Of a DNA stretch of 64,000 bases, positions 11,761 to 22,239 are shown in pieces. Source of the DNA: Antedon mediterranea (taxonomy: Eukaryota > Echinodermata > Crinoidea > Comatulida > Antedonidae); the NCBI RefSeq assembly GCF_964355755.1, contig NC_092673.1:14139001-14203000 (forward strand). Reading direction: 5' to 3'. The translations under genes were made by a program, and so were the position numbers. How positions within the stretch are numbered: position 1 is the first letter of the stretch; the number at the start of each line of letters is the position of its first letter. The notes under the pieces are model-generated. The model did not search any database and was not told the origin of the DNA. It saw only the letters and a program-made list of their open reading frames with translations.

Positions 11761-13740
11761 TCAGCTATCAACAAGATTTTTGGTTTGAGAAAAGAACTGT
11801 GTAAAGCTGGTACAAAATTTTAGCATACATATTAATTCTTGGCATGACATCTCATTAATTGCTTCCCGTAACCACTCTTTCTCTTTATGAACATTCTCCA
11901 GAGTATCCCACTCTACTATGTCTACCATCAACTCGGGTGTCATATCCACATGTTTCATTAGGAAAATAGAACACATTTCATTGCATCTTTCAATGAATGG
12001 CATAAGTTCTGTATACTGAAGGCCATCTCTTATGCTTCAGTATCACTTTCTTTTGCATCAGATGTAGGACTAAGAGGTAATAAATAGTCACTAATGTTAC
12101 TGTTAGTTGTACTAACAATATCTCGGGAAGGCAACAAGTACACCCTCTTGTTTCCATATAAACGATGCAAAAGCTGTGCATTCCTTTCTTGATCATCAGT
12201 TAAACGTAGTTTAGTTAATCGTGAACCCATTACAATCATAAACTCAAACCTAGAAGATATAATTTATAAAATGTAGATGACAAAATGTTATGTTATTTAC
12301 TGAAGGGAGGTGAAAGCTGTACACAAGGCATTCTTTGTTTTCTGACTTAAAACGCTCAGCACCTAAATATCAAGGTACAGTTCATTTATTATTATAGTTA
12401 TTTATTAAAAACATTCAGAATATGTACTGGTGTGTATATTGTAATGACCAATCAAAAATTATTCTGATCTTAACTGTACATCATATCATTGCACACAGGT
12501 TAACAAACTTCTTATGTTGGTACTATCACATTATATTGAAAGCTCAAAGTTAAGATTTTGCAAGGCATTTTGTTTAATCTTTTGAAGATGAAAAGGAAGC
12601 TGGAATATTGTTTCTATGAATCAGTCATGCTTGTAACCAATCAGAATCCCATTTTCGCTGAGCAAAAACTTATTCAAAATATTTTTTTGCAAATCAAACA
12701 TTGCTTGTAAACTAAATTTAACATTTTAGATTTCACTACAGTTACAGTACTTTATTTTAAATTTAAATAAATCAAAAGAACTTACTTATTTGGATCACTT
12801 TCAATTTCCAATATATCTGAAAACATATTTTCCATTTTTTTGTAAACTTCTTTTGCTGTCATGCATTGTTCTAGTTCAACATGATGATAAACATGACCTG
12901 TAGTGTTAAAAGTAAATTTCATGATACATAATCAGTAAATATGATTTCTCATGTAGACAAAAACAAAAATAGGCCATGTTGAACCTTGAAAATGTTTATC
13001 AACTTTCAAAAGATTGAAAAAAAAAATCAATTTATTTTTTAGTCAAGACACTGTTCTATACTTTTTATATATTTATTCATGAATTGAGGAATTTTGTTTA
13101 AAAAAGTTCATTACTTAAATGTTTAGACTATAAATACATTTTTTTAAGTGAATGTGCCAAAAAAGTTTCTGAAACAAAAATTGGTAAGAAACAATATTTT
13201 TAGTCGCGTGTACGCGACTCTATAGTTCACTATGTCGGTCGGTCGGTCTGTCTGTTGGTCCGGTATCACTATGCGTTTTAGCACGCGACTTATGGCTGTT
13301 GGCCTTGTTTTTGTTAGTATTGAATAAAAAAACTGAAATACATAGTAGATTAGGATAATAATCATAATAAATAACTAACCTTTTTTATCTAGTTTACCAT
13401 AGTAATTTGCCCTGGGTATTTGATCGCTTTGTGATGTATCCAATAAAATGACTTCTTTTAAGTAGAAGTAATTTTGGTTTTGCCTAGAATTAGAGCATGA
13501 ACAAGACCTTGAATTATCTTGTGTTCTTCTTCTGGTGGTATTTCTTGATCTTGTTGATGGTGTGGTAAATAAACTATTCATTTCACTATTTAGATCTTGG
13601 TGTGGTCTTCTTGTAGTATTTCTATGTGCTTGAGGTTGAGCATTATTTGGAGTTACATTCTGAATGATTGTTAAAAAATTGTCATTTGATAGTAGGGATT
13701 TGGTTAAATTATCTATATCAGTTGTTGAAAGCGATGCCAT
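11761..13740 (-). pseudogene. Three-exon gene with a downstream HECT-like (G2E3-type) segment, second gene of the 12-kb transposon
   Basis: The start ATG at 13740 has a good context (aaaaccATGG). Exon 1 (13740-13380) is Ser/Thr/Asn/Arg-rich; exon 2 is 12897-12786; exon 3 is 12249-12030. All junctions are GT-AG and the phases agree, giving 230 residues: exon 2 has ELEQCMTAKEVYKKME, exon 3 FEFMIVMGSRLTKLRL and LLHRLYGNKRVYLLPSR. In another frame, 12003-11761 reads MPFIERCNEMC, then TPELMVDIVEW and LREAINEMSCQELICMLKFCT, which I compare with HECT-like C-terminal regions of G2E3-type proteins. The frame change near 12030 and the absence of any catalytic Cys region suggest a truncated or broken gene. 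If functional it would be a ubiquitin-ligase-like accessory protein; that role is inference. It converges on the integrase gene within the same TIRs. Confidence 0.7.
13190..13305. repeat. Short dispersed-type repeat with palindromic start
   Basis: Begins with the near-palindrome agtcgcgtgtacgcgact, followed by a GGTC/GGTCTGTC run and a second gcacgcgact. It lies in the first intron of the minus-strand gene. The GTCGGTCGGTCGGTCTGTCTG-type run is typical of dispersed invertebrate repeats. Confidence 0.5.
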
Positions 13741-13870
13741 GGTTTTATTTTTACAGTTAGTTATCTGAAACAAAACAAATTATTATTAATAATGAAATTC
13801 ATCAATACAGATACAGTACTGAATTAGCTATCCTACTACACAGTACTAGTGGTGAAGCTCATATTTTGTT

Positions 13871-14262
13871 ACCTCCGCCAAGGAGGTTATGTTTTCACCC
13901 CTGTATGTTTGGGTGCGTGGGTGCGCGTGTGTGTGTGTGTGTGTGTTTGTGTGTGTGTCTGTGAACAGCCTGAAGGCCACAGTTTTTATCCGATTCCCAC
14001 CAAATTTGGACACAATGATCTATGCCCCAAAAGCTCGGACGAAAAAAAAAATATATAAAAATAAAAAAAACTCTCAGCGGGATTTGAACCAGGGACCTTA
14101 ACTGTGAGAGGCTGGATACATAACCATTACACCAAACTCTCATCCACAACTTTGTCGTGTGCAGTTAGCCTATTTACACTTTAGAACTAATAAAAAAATA
14201 GTTAAAAAAAAAACATTTTCGGAGGGAATTTTATGTAGGGGAATTTTACAGTAGGCGGAGGT
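13871..14262. mobile_element. Short inverted-repeat element (MITE/SINE-like) with tRNA-like core
   Basis: Ends acctccgcc and ggcggaggt form a 9-bp inverted repeat. The interior has a (GT)n run at about 13925-13960, a cacagtttttatccgattcc block, a tRNA-like segment and A-rich spacers. I recognise the start and end (gccaaggaggttatgttttc, aggtttgtactctcggag) as a widespread invertebrate/fish repeat pattern. No ORF. It sits upstream of the 13740 gene start, in the gap between it and the 14.3-15.5 kb LINE. Confidence 0.6.
14071..14141 (-). other. tRNA-like sequence (A and B box), degenerate
   Basis: On minus it contains TGGTGTAATGGTTA (A-box-like) and GGTTCAAATCC (B-box-like) about 40 bases apart, as in tRNA genes. 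The two ends do not pair to form an acceptor stem and the T stem is poor, so it is not a functional tRNA. It more likely reflects a tRNA-derived pol III promoter in a SINE-like repeat. Confidence 0.6.
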
Positions 14263-14344
14263 TTGTACTCTCGGAGTACCCTCTAGTTTAGATATATTTT
14301 AAAGGATTATTCTACATTCACATTCTCATTCTTTCTTGGAGATC

Positions 14345-15535
14345 CAAGAAACATTTATTATATATGGCCTTTGGCCCAAATAATATACAATGTAATACAA
14401 TATTAAATAAATATCAGTTGAGTGCGTTTAAAAATTCTGTTCTACGTTTAAATGAAAAAAATAAATATTTTCCAAGTTTAACAATAAGATCAGTATTTGT
14501 GGCAGACATAAGATAAATATATTTTAATTTAGTTGGGTTGTTTGTATAAAAGGAAAACATATATTTAGTTCTAATATCTGAATAAAATGGACAAACTAAA
14601 GTGAAATGATATTCATCTTCAATTGATTGTAAAGCACATAATTTGCATAATCTTTCATTTCTATTTATACAATTCCATCTTCCTTTTTCAATTTCTAATT
14701 CTAAAATTCCTAGTCGTATCTTAGTCATAATTTGTCTATGTTTGTAATTTGTTACTTTCGTTAGATATTCTTCAATTCCAAACTTATATTTAACGTGCTT
14801 GTAATATTGAAGCTTAGAGTGTATCCTAGTATCTTCGTAGAATTTCTGTCGTTCAATATCTGTAAGCCTTTGTTTAAAATTTGAAATAAAAGTATATATA
14901 TTATTAACCTGTTGTGAGTACCATATGTTACCAAATCCATTTATGCATAGTATTTGTTTTACGTCATTGGCCCAACATTGCTCATTTCTTTGAGCTTTTC
15001 TATATTGAAAATCATAACATTGTTTAATAAATTTGTCATTATCCATTTGGATTACTCTAAGCCAATAACGAATTATATTAATGATAATTTGAATTTGGAT
15101 AGTGAATCTTCCACATTCTCCTCTCACTGCAACACTTGGTGCAGAATTACCTATTCCTAGAATGTATTTACAGAATCTTAGATGAACTTTCTCTAATACT
15201 GATATATCATTTAAACCCCATATTTCGCTACCATAAAGTAAGATTGGCATAATCTTAACATCAAATATATGGTTCCATATATTAACTTGGAGGTTACCAA
15301 AACGTCTATGGGTCAATCCTTTTAATGTGAACAAAGCCTTATTAGCTTGTTGACAATTGTATTCTTTGGCTTTATTCCAATTACCATTTGAGTTGAAAAC
15401 AACTCCTAAATATTTAAAGGATTTGACAATGTCAACTGTATTTCCATTGTAATTCCATTTTTCAAATTTGAATTCTACATTACAAGAAGAAGAATAGAAT
15501 ATCGCATTTTGTTATTTCAGTAGTAAAATATTGAT
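14345..15535 (-). pseudogene. 5'-truncated non-LTR retrotransposon (post-RT region with zinc-ribbon-like motif)
   Basis: One undamaged frame of about 370 codons runs from about 15520 to TGA/TAA near 14414. It has FKYLGVVFNSNGNW, LLYGSEIWG, VHLRFCKYILGI and, near the end, CKLCALQSIEDEYHFTLVC, a C-x2-C...H-x4-C zinc-binding-like motif common at LINE ORF2 C-termini. The RT catalytic part is missing (5' truncation near 15535, where a TAA occurs in frame). The 3' flank has ttgggccaaaggccatatat followed by AATAAA-like text. The open frame suggests a relatively recent insertion into the 12-kb transposon. Confidence 0.82.
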
Positions 15536-15539
15536 TGTT

Positions 15540-15985
15540 TTACCCAGGTCTAGTAGGGCTAGCTTACAACTAGCTGGGCTACTACTACTAGGCTGGGCCA
15601 TACCCTGCAGGTTTGGCTAGCCTAACACCAGCCCTACTGCCGTTATCAACTCCAAATGTGTTATTACTAACTATATCATGAATAGCAAATCTTGGATTTA
15701 GGCTTTAAGTAGGCCTCATAAGTAGGCTCAGGTCTGACCCTTATAAAATGTATAAACAAATAAATCCTTTTTTAAATTGATGACAGGTACAGTAAACGCT
15801 GACACTTAAGCTGCGTGATGTAGGCATTTATTAGCTAGTTTATGCGGTTTGCCTAGTTAGGCCTAGGCGGCGCCTATATAATAGGCCTATGCCTTGGCCT
15901 ACTAGTTAGTAGACTAGCTAGGCTAGCTAGGCCCTGTACTGTTGTAGCTGTACTAGGCTAGGCCTAGTAGTAGTAGGCCCTATAC
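15540..15985. repeat. CTAG-rich tract inside the right end of the 12-kb transposon
   Basis: TAGGCCTAG/CTAGCTAGG low complexity, counterpart of the 4896-5465 tract. Confidence 0.8.
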
Positions 15986-16210
15986 TGGTTTACAGCTCTA
16001 AGGAATGGGCTACTTACATACTGTACTGTGTAGGCCTGCCTACCTCAACAATATGATGACACTGACAGTTGACTATAGTATAGATAGCCCTAATCAACGA
16101 TTAAAAGAAGTATGGGTATGCATTCCAGATTCCATCCAAACATGTGGTGCATGCTCGTCTCACTTGCTGAATACCATGAGGGTGCGTAGAGGTTATTCGC
16201 AGGCGGTGGC

Positions 16211-16536
16211 AGGCCGCCGGTCATCTAGCCATTCTAGACGATAAACCCCTTTCGAGAAATGGTATGGTCTTCACGCTTGATTAGAGATCTCTAACCAAGC
16301 GTTACAAGTGTACATTCCTTGTTACAACTACATTTTAAAAGTGTACAACTACATTTTAAAAGTGTACAACTACATTTTACAAATGTACAACTACGTTTTA
16401 CAATTACAAACATGCATTTTACAAATACACACACATTTTTAGGTTTACAAATACATTTTGCAATTACACACACACACATTTAAATGTACACATACATTTT
16501 TCAGCTACACACTTTTGCTGCTTATGGCGCCCCATA
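16211..16536 (-). repeat. Right terminal inverted repeat of the 12-kb transposon
   Basis: Reverse complement of 4453-4780. It ends GGCGCCCCATA at 16536, followed directly by the target duplication CAAATC (16537-16542). It has the same GAGATCTC site and two to three copies of the 22-bp unit. Confidence 0.9.
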
Positions 16537-16542
16537 CAAATC

Positions 16543-18766
16543 TGCATGTCTTAAATAGACTAAATAACTATAAAGTAATCTTAAAGTTCACGTCATAACT
16601 TCTACAATCATTCTGCTATCAGTAAACGTAATGATAATAATCAGTAAATAACAATTTAAATAAACAATGTAAACAAACAAACTGAGGGCAAAGGTGGGCT
16701 CCACAGAACAGCGACACCCATGACAACCTGCTCCGGCCATGCCACTCCAACCCTCCATGCTCTAGGCGGCGAGTCTAAACGACCTCGCCATCTAAATAAT
16801 GCCAATCTGCCTAAGCAAGAAGGAGTCACGAATATTAACTGTATAATAACTAAAGCTAAAAACATCTATAACAAAGCATTACCGGTTCCGGTATCGTAGC
16901 TATACAAATTAACCTACTGATTAGAAATCAGTACACCTGTATTTAATGCATAATAAGCCTATGGCCCAAGGAATTAAAAAAAAAAGTAAATGTTAATCTA
17001 TACAACTACAATTTATTATTGCACCTCTGAAATTGTTCCCTTTAATGTAATTCTTGTTTTTACTCGCAAATACGACGTCTCTGTTACCGAATATTCGGTC
17101 GTTTCAAAGACTTCGAACCTTTCGTCCATGGTGGTATAACAGTAGAAATATTGTTTATGCAGGCTCGGCGCGTTCAGTACATATAAACTTAATGAAGACA
17201 TCTTTTAATCCAACAGAAGAATGAGAGCATGCACGGTTTGACGCTTGCTTTTAAGTTGTATCAAGCACATGCGCATTATCGACACCTGTATCAAAAAATC
17301 TTGATGATTACTAACATATTTCCTATGTACGTTTAAAGCCGCTTTTGTTATTAAAATTGTTCATTGCCTGCACGTGTTGTGTTTTTTAGTAAAGGTAGCT
17401 GGTTTGGAGAGAAACGAGACGCGAGTTAAACAATTCGGGCCACAAGTTAACTATGTTTCAAAAGCTGCTATCTGGCGGCCGCCACTTAATTATCTGGCGG
17501 CCGCCACTTAATAATTAGTACATGTCCCGTCACGTGACATGTACGTGCATTGGATCAGAGGTGATGTTGCATGCAATAAAAGGCAGGCAATGCAATCATG
17601 ATTATGCGCATGCTAATGGCAGGTTGCCTAAACATTGGAAAAGGTAAGTTAAATACATTTTATAAAGCCCCATTCTTCATTTAATATTTAGTGTTTCGGG
17701 GTATTTTGCAATTCTCCCAATTCCTACACGAGAATTAATATGATGGGATGGGATATGGTATTGTATGTAGGCCTCTAGGCTTAGAGAGTTAATACTAGAC
17801 TAGGCTAGCCCAGGCCATGGAGGTATAAATACCTCCATGGCCAGGCCTACACCTCTACAGCCTAGACCTAGTAGTAGCATACAACTTTAGGCCCTAGCTT
17901 GCCCATTTTTAAATCAATTGGGTTCATTCTGACGGCGGAAACCTATATTTATTATACACAGCGTTAAATTAGATCTAGGCCCTCTAGTAGGCCCCAACTT
18001 AGTTTGACTGCACTGACGACAAGCGCTGGTATAAACACAGCCCGAGCCTGGACAGCCTGAGAGTAAGTAATAGTACGTACACTACTTCGAGACTCATTCA
18101 AATTGCGCATAGAATATATTATAAATGCATCCCTGTAAAACCCCTATTTTGCAATCACCGAAATTGTCTGTTAAAAGACTAACTAATCCGTCAACTCTGC
18201 CCCAATGGGATGCAAAAAGTGCAACCAAATGACATTCACAGTCACAGATTTTTCCCTACTATTGGGCTATTCCATGGTAACTCGCGTTACATTTAATGGG
18301 TAGTTGAATGAGTGTTTGTGTCATTATTTCCATACCAAATAACCTAGAGCATAATTGTTTACTGTAAGGGTAGAGTATAGTGTATGAACTAAACCAGACA
18401 AGAACAAATATACGACACCTTGGTAACTCGCGTTACATTATGTCCAGGATATAGTATAACTGTCAATGAGAATTGAAAATGTTTAAACATCAACATTACA
18501 GTGCCAACACAATTAAATTAAAGCTTGAGAAGAAATATGGGTTTTATAAAAAAAACCAACTGTATAGGAAAACAAACTTTAAATTTCATTTAACATTAAA
18601 ACTATCTAATGTCCCTCACTCAAAACCTGGTTTCGAACTTAAAGTGACATCGATTATTTACAACTTCAGGTTTGTCTAATTTATGAACCATGCTCTCACT
18701 CTTATAGTAAATCATATCTCTTGGTGTTGGCCATTTCCAATTTTGACCGTCACCGAGACTTGGAAG
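16543..18766. other. Intergenic region, no recognisable gene
   Basis: Mixed composition. A CpG-rich block at 17440-17600 contains a tandem 22-bp repeat and gtacatgtcccgtcacgtga, an imperfect palindrome around an E-box (CACGTG). A TATA-like caataaaagg and a splice-donor-like ggtaagtt follow at about 17575-17645, so a promoter with a short first exon is possible but unproven. A CTAG patch lies at 17770-17900. The 17-mer ggtaactcgcgttacat occurs at about 18277 and 18421. Confidence 0.45.
17469..17512. repeat. Perfect 22-bp tandem duplication with GCGGCCGC palindrome
   Basis: Two exact copies in tandem (17469-17490 and 17491-17512), each containing tctggcggccgccacttaat. Confidence 0.9.
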
Positions 18767-19360
18767 TCATTCTCTGCTCCCAATGCGACTACTTCGCCTG
18801 GAAAGATGATACCATCGTAGTACAAACAAATACAAATCTCCAATATTTATCAGTAAAGCACTGTTTACTGATGACATACTCTTGGAGCTGGAAGGTTGGT
18901 TGTCTTTGGACAGAGTATACGATACAACTTCATTGTTGACATTCTTAATGAAGTGCATTCGTTTGATGCCTTCAATATGTTTGGCGTTATTGAACACAGA
19001 GCTCAGGTTTAATAACTGGTTCCGCTTTTCTATGTCAGTTGGTAATATGTTTTTGACCACCACGTTGACCATATCTGGATGCTGCTTCAACAAAACTTTC
19101 CGAGTTTGTAACTATGGACTTGCGTGTGGATACCTTGTTCCATACGAAACGCTTAACAGTTAACCTCCAATACCATCCACTGGGCCTTTGCCATGTGATT
19201 TACAGAAAAAATTCCATTGAATCATCATTTCATGCTTTGTCTGTAAGCCTGCAATAGACGCTGCTATAAAACGGTTTTTGAATTGTGAAGCAGCTCCATC
19301 AGACCAAATTGACAACAATTTAACTCCTTGGGGAAGGTAACCTAATATCCATATATGCTA
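18767..19360 (-). pseudogene. Remnant of a multi-copy gene family with SDGAASQFKNRF / HGKGPVDGIGG motifs
   Basis: On minus, 19345-19155 reads LPSPRGVKLLSIW, SDGAASQFKNRFIAA and KSHGKGPVDGIGG before the frame is lost. 19093-18767 continues with PTDIEKRNQLLNLS and a Ser-rich linker. The two motifs are characteristic of a large, functionally uncharacterised family repeated in many invertebrate and fish genomes. The Asp in SDG and the HGKGPVDG motif look like active-site text of a transposase-like enzyme; this is inference only. Frameshifts and stops mark it as a pseudogene. Confidence 0.75.
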
Positions 19361-19678
19361 ACACAGTGTCATTTGAATGGACAAGATTATCAGAGGCCAG
19401 TACATATGAGTGGATTTTGCCAGAATGCCATAGAGCAGCGGTAAACAGACTGACCTGTTTTTGATTCCAATCTGCCGACTGTATTTCGTCTTAACTAACG
19501 CATTGGTAGTTTTCAGAAAAATCTACTTGTAAGAGAGCTACCTCCTTGTCAAATGTTTCTGATGCTTTGGTAATTTCCAGCAACCCTTTGTTACCCTATT
19601 CAGAACAATACAGGGATATGGAGCCAGAAAATAAAATGAATAGAAAGTCTTTCAAAATGTCTGCTAATAGGTCTGTTT

Positions 19679-20495
19679 TCAGCAGCTTGATAAACCAGTT
19701 TTTTTAAGCATTTGAGTACAACAACATGGATGAGTTGCAGGGCTGAAAATCAAATTACCTTGGTATCTCTCTTTCATTTTATTTGGGACGGCAAACCCAC
19801 TTCTTTCACCATATTTCTTTTCAAGTCGTTCTCTCACTAGTTTATGTTCATTATATTGGGATGATAATCTCTCACCAACTACCTCGTAATATACTTCAGA
19901 CACATAACTGAGTTTCAATACCTTAGTGTTTCGAATAACCTGAAATTGTAAAAGATCTTTCTTATAACAGTATGCTAAAGTTTTATTTAAGGGAATAATA
20001 ATAATAAGCTAACGCTAACTGTAATTAATTAACAATGCACAAGTTAGATAAACGGATACAATTTTTTGCAATTCATACAATTTGTGTATACGATCTACAA
20101 TTTCACAAACTGCAAGCAATTGCTTGTTGATGCTGATAATTTTTTGTTAGATGCGGTTTGCTTTTTAAGACATATCGACTACTACTGTTTTTATGGTATC
20201 TGGCTTCACACGCAAATACCCCTGAATTTTTTTAACAGAAGATCTTGGATAACGCCACTTCTTCTCATAACACTATTCCATACAAGAAATATGTTTTTAT
20301 CAAAGCCCTATTCTTAAAACAAGAAAAAAGAAAATTCTGTCTTATAAGTTCTTCTGGCGACATCCCAAACCAATGGTTATTGTTAGGTGTATGAAAATTA
20401 TATTCTGTTGAAACTCTCTCATAATCTACTTTTCTTTGATTTCGAACAACATAGTTTTTTTTTCTTCTTTGTTTTTCTCTCTTCTTCTCTATCAA
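19679..20495 (-). pseudogene. Probable upstream coding remnants of the same family
   Basis: Two short minus-strand frames: 20495-20265, very basic at the start (EKKREKQRRKKNY) with FHTPNNNHWFGMSPEE, and 19918-19679 with YSEVYYEVVGERLSSQYNEH-like text and ERLEKKYGERSGFAVPNK. They have codon-like composition and lie in line with the family remnant below and the OTU domain above. I do not recognise either on its own. Confidence 0.4.
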
Positions 20496-21062
20496 CTTCT
20501 ACATCTCTAACTTTTTCAGTTCTCCCACTAGTTTTACTCCATCTTTTTTGAGGGTTTTATTTGAATTGTTAATGTCAATTGTTGAATGTGATTGTAACTG
20601 TAGTCGTGTCAAGGGCCAAGACAATAATGATGGCACAAAATTATTCAATGTACAAAATACAATATTTATTCAATCAAAAGTAATATAATGTGAAAATGTA
20701 GTGATTCTGACTGATGTTATAATCTCAAGAATCAATACCATATATATATATACATATATTTATATTAAGGGGACAGGAAGGATGACTAATTAAATGCAAC
20801 CACATCCTGATTGACTTTCCTTGAAAGACCCACCTCAGGAATGTAGTGTTTCAAGTTAAGTAGGCATCGGGGAGAGTAAGGGGTGAAAAGCCTGTGTGAC
20901 TAGGGTTTGGTCCCACCATGTTACAGTGATGCTGTTCGTTGACTACTTTGTACATTAACTAAGCTTACATAATGATCCTAGCTGAAATGCCTTAGTGTTA
21001 TTGTTGCTGCAGATTTTTCAGTGTTTTGATGCTATGCTCCTCGCCTAAAGACGATGCAATAT

Positions 21063-21642
21063 TTAAGTCAATTTCAAATATGTTGGCCACAGCTGATCAC
21101 CATACGTGCCATCAGTTGTCATTCTGATTATATATTGTTCCCATTGCAAGCCCACAAACAATTCAAGTGGCATTCTGTCCACTGAACTATTAAACTCGCA
21201 TAGGTACAGTAACTTGTCACTTTCTCTCGTAAAGTCCTGTGTGAACAAAATATTCTAAGACTACAAAGATTGTAGGCAACTTTGTGGAACTGGCAATTTT
21301 CGTTGCCTGGTGGATTGTACATTATTTTGTAGCCTTGTTTTTCAAATGTGTCATTATTATTTAGAAAATCATTAATTGAGAACTGAGGCACAAATGTTTT
21401 GTTAAATTATTGTTTTTGTTGACGTTAGCCATTTTTCTTTTGATTTTTTCACTTTCTGCTGTGATACTCGTAATGTTCTCTACAGACACCCAAGATATAT
21501 GTTTTAGGGTTATCAAACCTGACTTTATATCATTAAAGTTTCCTTCGACAACATAACGTTGTTTGGGAGCATACTTTGATGTTCTGGAAACGGGATATCT
21601 TATCAAAATATTTTCTCCTAAATGCGTATGTGGAAGAAACAT
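21063..21642 (-). pseudogene. OTU-type cysteine protease domain, frameshifted
   Basis: Frame 21391-21225 gives a domain start with NPPGNENCQFHKVAYNL, matching the NPPGDGNCQF motif that holds the OTU catalytic Cys. A shift near 21225 moves into a second frame reading MPLELFVGLQWEQYI and MTTDGTYGDQ, the conserved W-x-x-YI...DGTYGD block. OTU domains remove ubiquitin. The frame at 21642-21361 (ENILIRYPVSRTSKYAP) may be an N-terminal extension. The His of the active site is not seen. The gap to the SDGAASQFKN remnant (about 1.7 kb) leaves open whether both came from one gene or element. Confidence 0.75.
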
Positions 21643-22039
21643 CGTTTTTCCATGCGTCTATTTATATAATGCTTGTCCCACACATCACTAGCTTGTTTAG
21701 CCTTGTTAATGTTTTTGTTTATCTTTGAAATAATTCTTCCGTTTAGGGGTTTAAGTTGCCACAATGTTCTTGGAGAAGGCCTTTCTGTTCTTTAGACTTC
21801 AAAACACATTTGGCAACAGCTATCAACATTTTTCTGTTCACAATCCTCCTCCCCTGCTTTCCGTGCTGTAGTGAAGTTTTATGAGGTAGCTTGTTTCACT
21901 TTTTGTATATTTTTTTATTTATTTATTTATTTCATACTCATCCAACAGCGAGTAACCCGCCAATTACAGGATGGATAAACTATTTAAAATTTCACAAGAC
22001 AAACATATACACAAGATGCTCTACATAAACAAAGACTTA

Positions 22040-22235
22040 TTATTATTGAGCCACAAATCCACAGATTATACTCTCATTCACTATTCTATTCATATACAAG
22101 AAAAATGCTTAGCTGCTCGTGTGTTTCCATTTTCCACAGCAAATTTAGCTATTTCGGCCATTTGGTCTTCTGTGTATTTGACGTATCCATCTGGATTGCA
22201 TTTAATACCAGCGGCAGATAGATCCTGAAGCCATT
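22040..22235 (-). pseudogene. N-terminal fragment of a transposon-borne protein
   Basis: On minus, 22235-22110 reads AAGIKCNPDGYVKYTEDQMA, then AKFAVENGNTRAAKHFS, followed after a frame slip by IVNESIICGFVAQ (about 22090-22045). The pattern (Y-t-x-E-x-A-x-I...A-x-ENGN-x-x-A-x-x-HFS...VNEST-V) is the usual helix-turn-helix-like start of several invertebrate transposon-linked proteins. It lies upstream of, and on the same strand as, the OTU remnant. Confidence 0.6.
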
Positions 22236-22239
22236 ACTG

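Larger units (their letters stand above)
4453..16536. mobile_element. Complete 12.08-kb DNA transposon with TIRs and 6-bp TSD
   Basis: Terminal inverted repeats of about 327 bp (4453-4780 and 16211-16536) begin TATGGGGCGCCATAAGCAGC on both ends. They are flanked outside by the direct repeat CAAATC (4447-4452 and 16537-16542). Inside are a DDE integrase gene on plus (5529-7259) and a convergent spliced gene on minus (13740-11761). Two non-LTR fragments (about 7507-8358 and 14345-15535) and a tRNA-like repeat (13871-14262) have inserted later. The integrase type and 6-bp TSD fit IS3EU/Ginger-like elements; I cannot settle the superfamily without a search. Damage to the integrase indicates this copy is not autonomous. 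Element boundaries are seen directly in the sequence. Confidence 0.88.

Noticed and set aside
14071-14141. Functional tRNA gene
   Set aside because: A and B boxes are present but the acceptor and T stems do not pair; better explained as a tRNA-derived repeat.
13895-14149. Open frames on both strands at the GT run
   Set aside because: Products of the (GT)n repeat and the tRNA-like SINE region.
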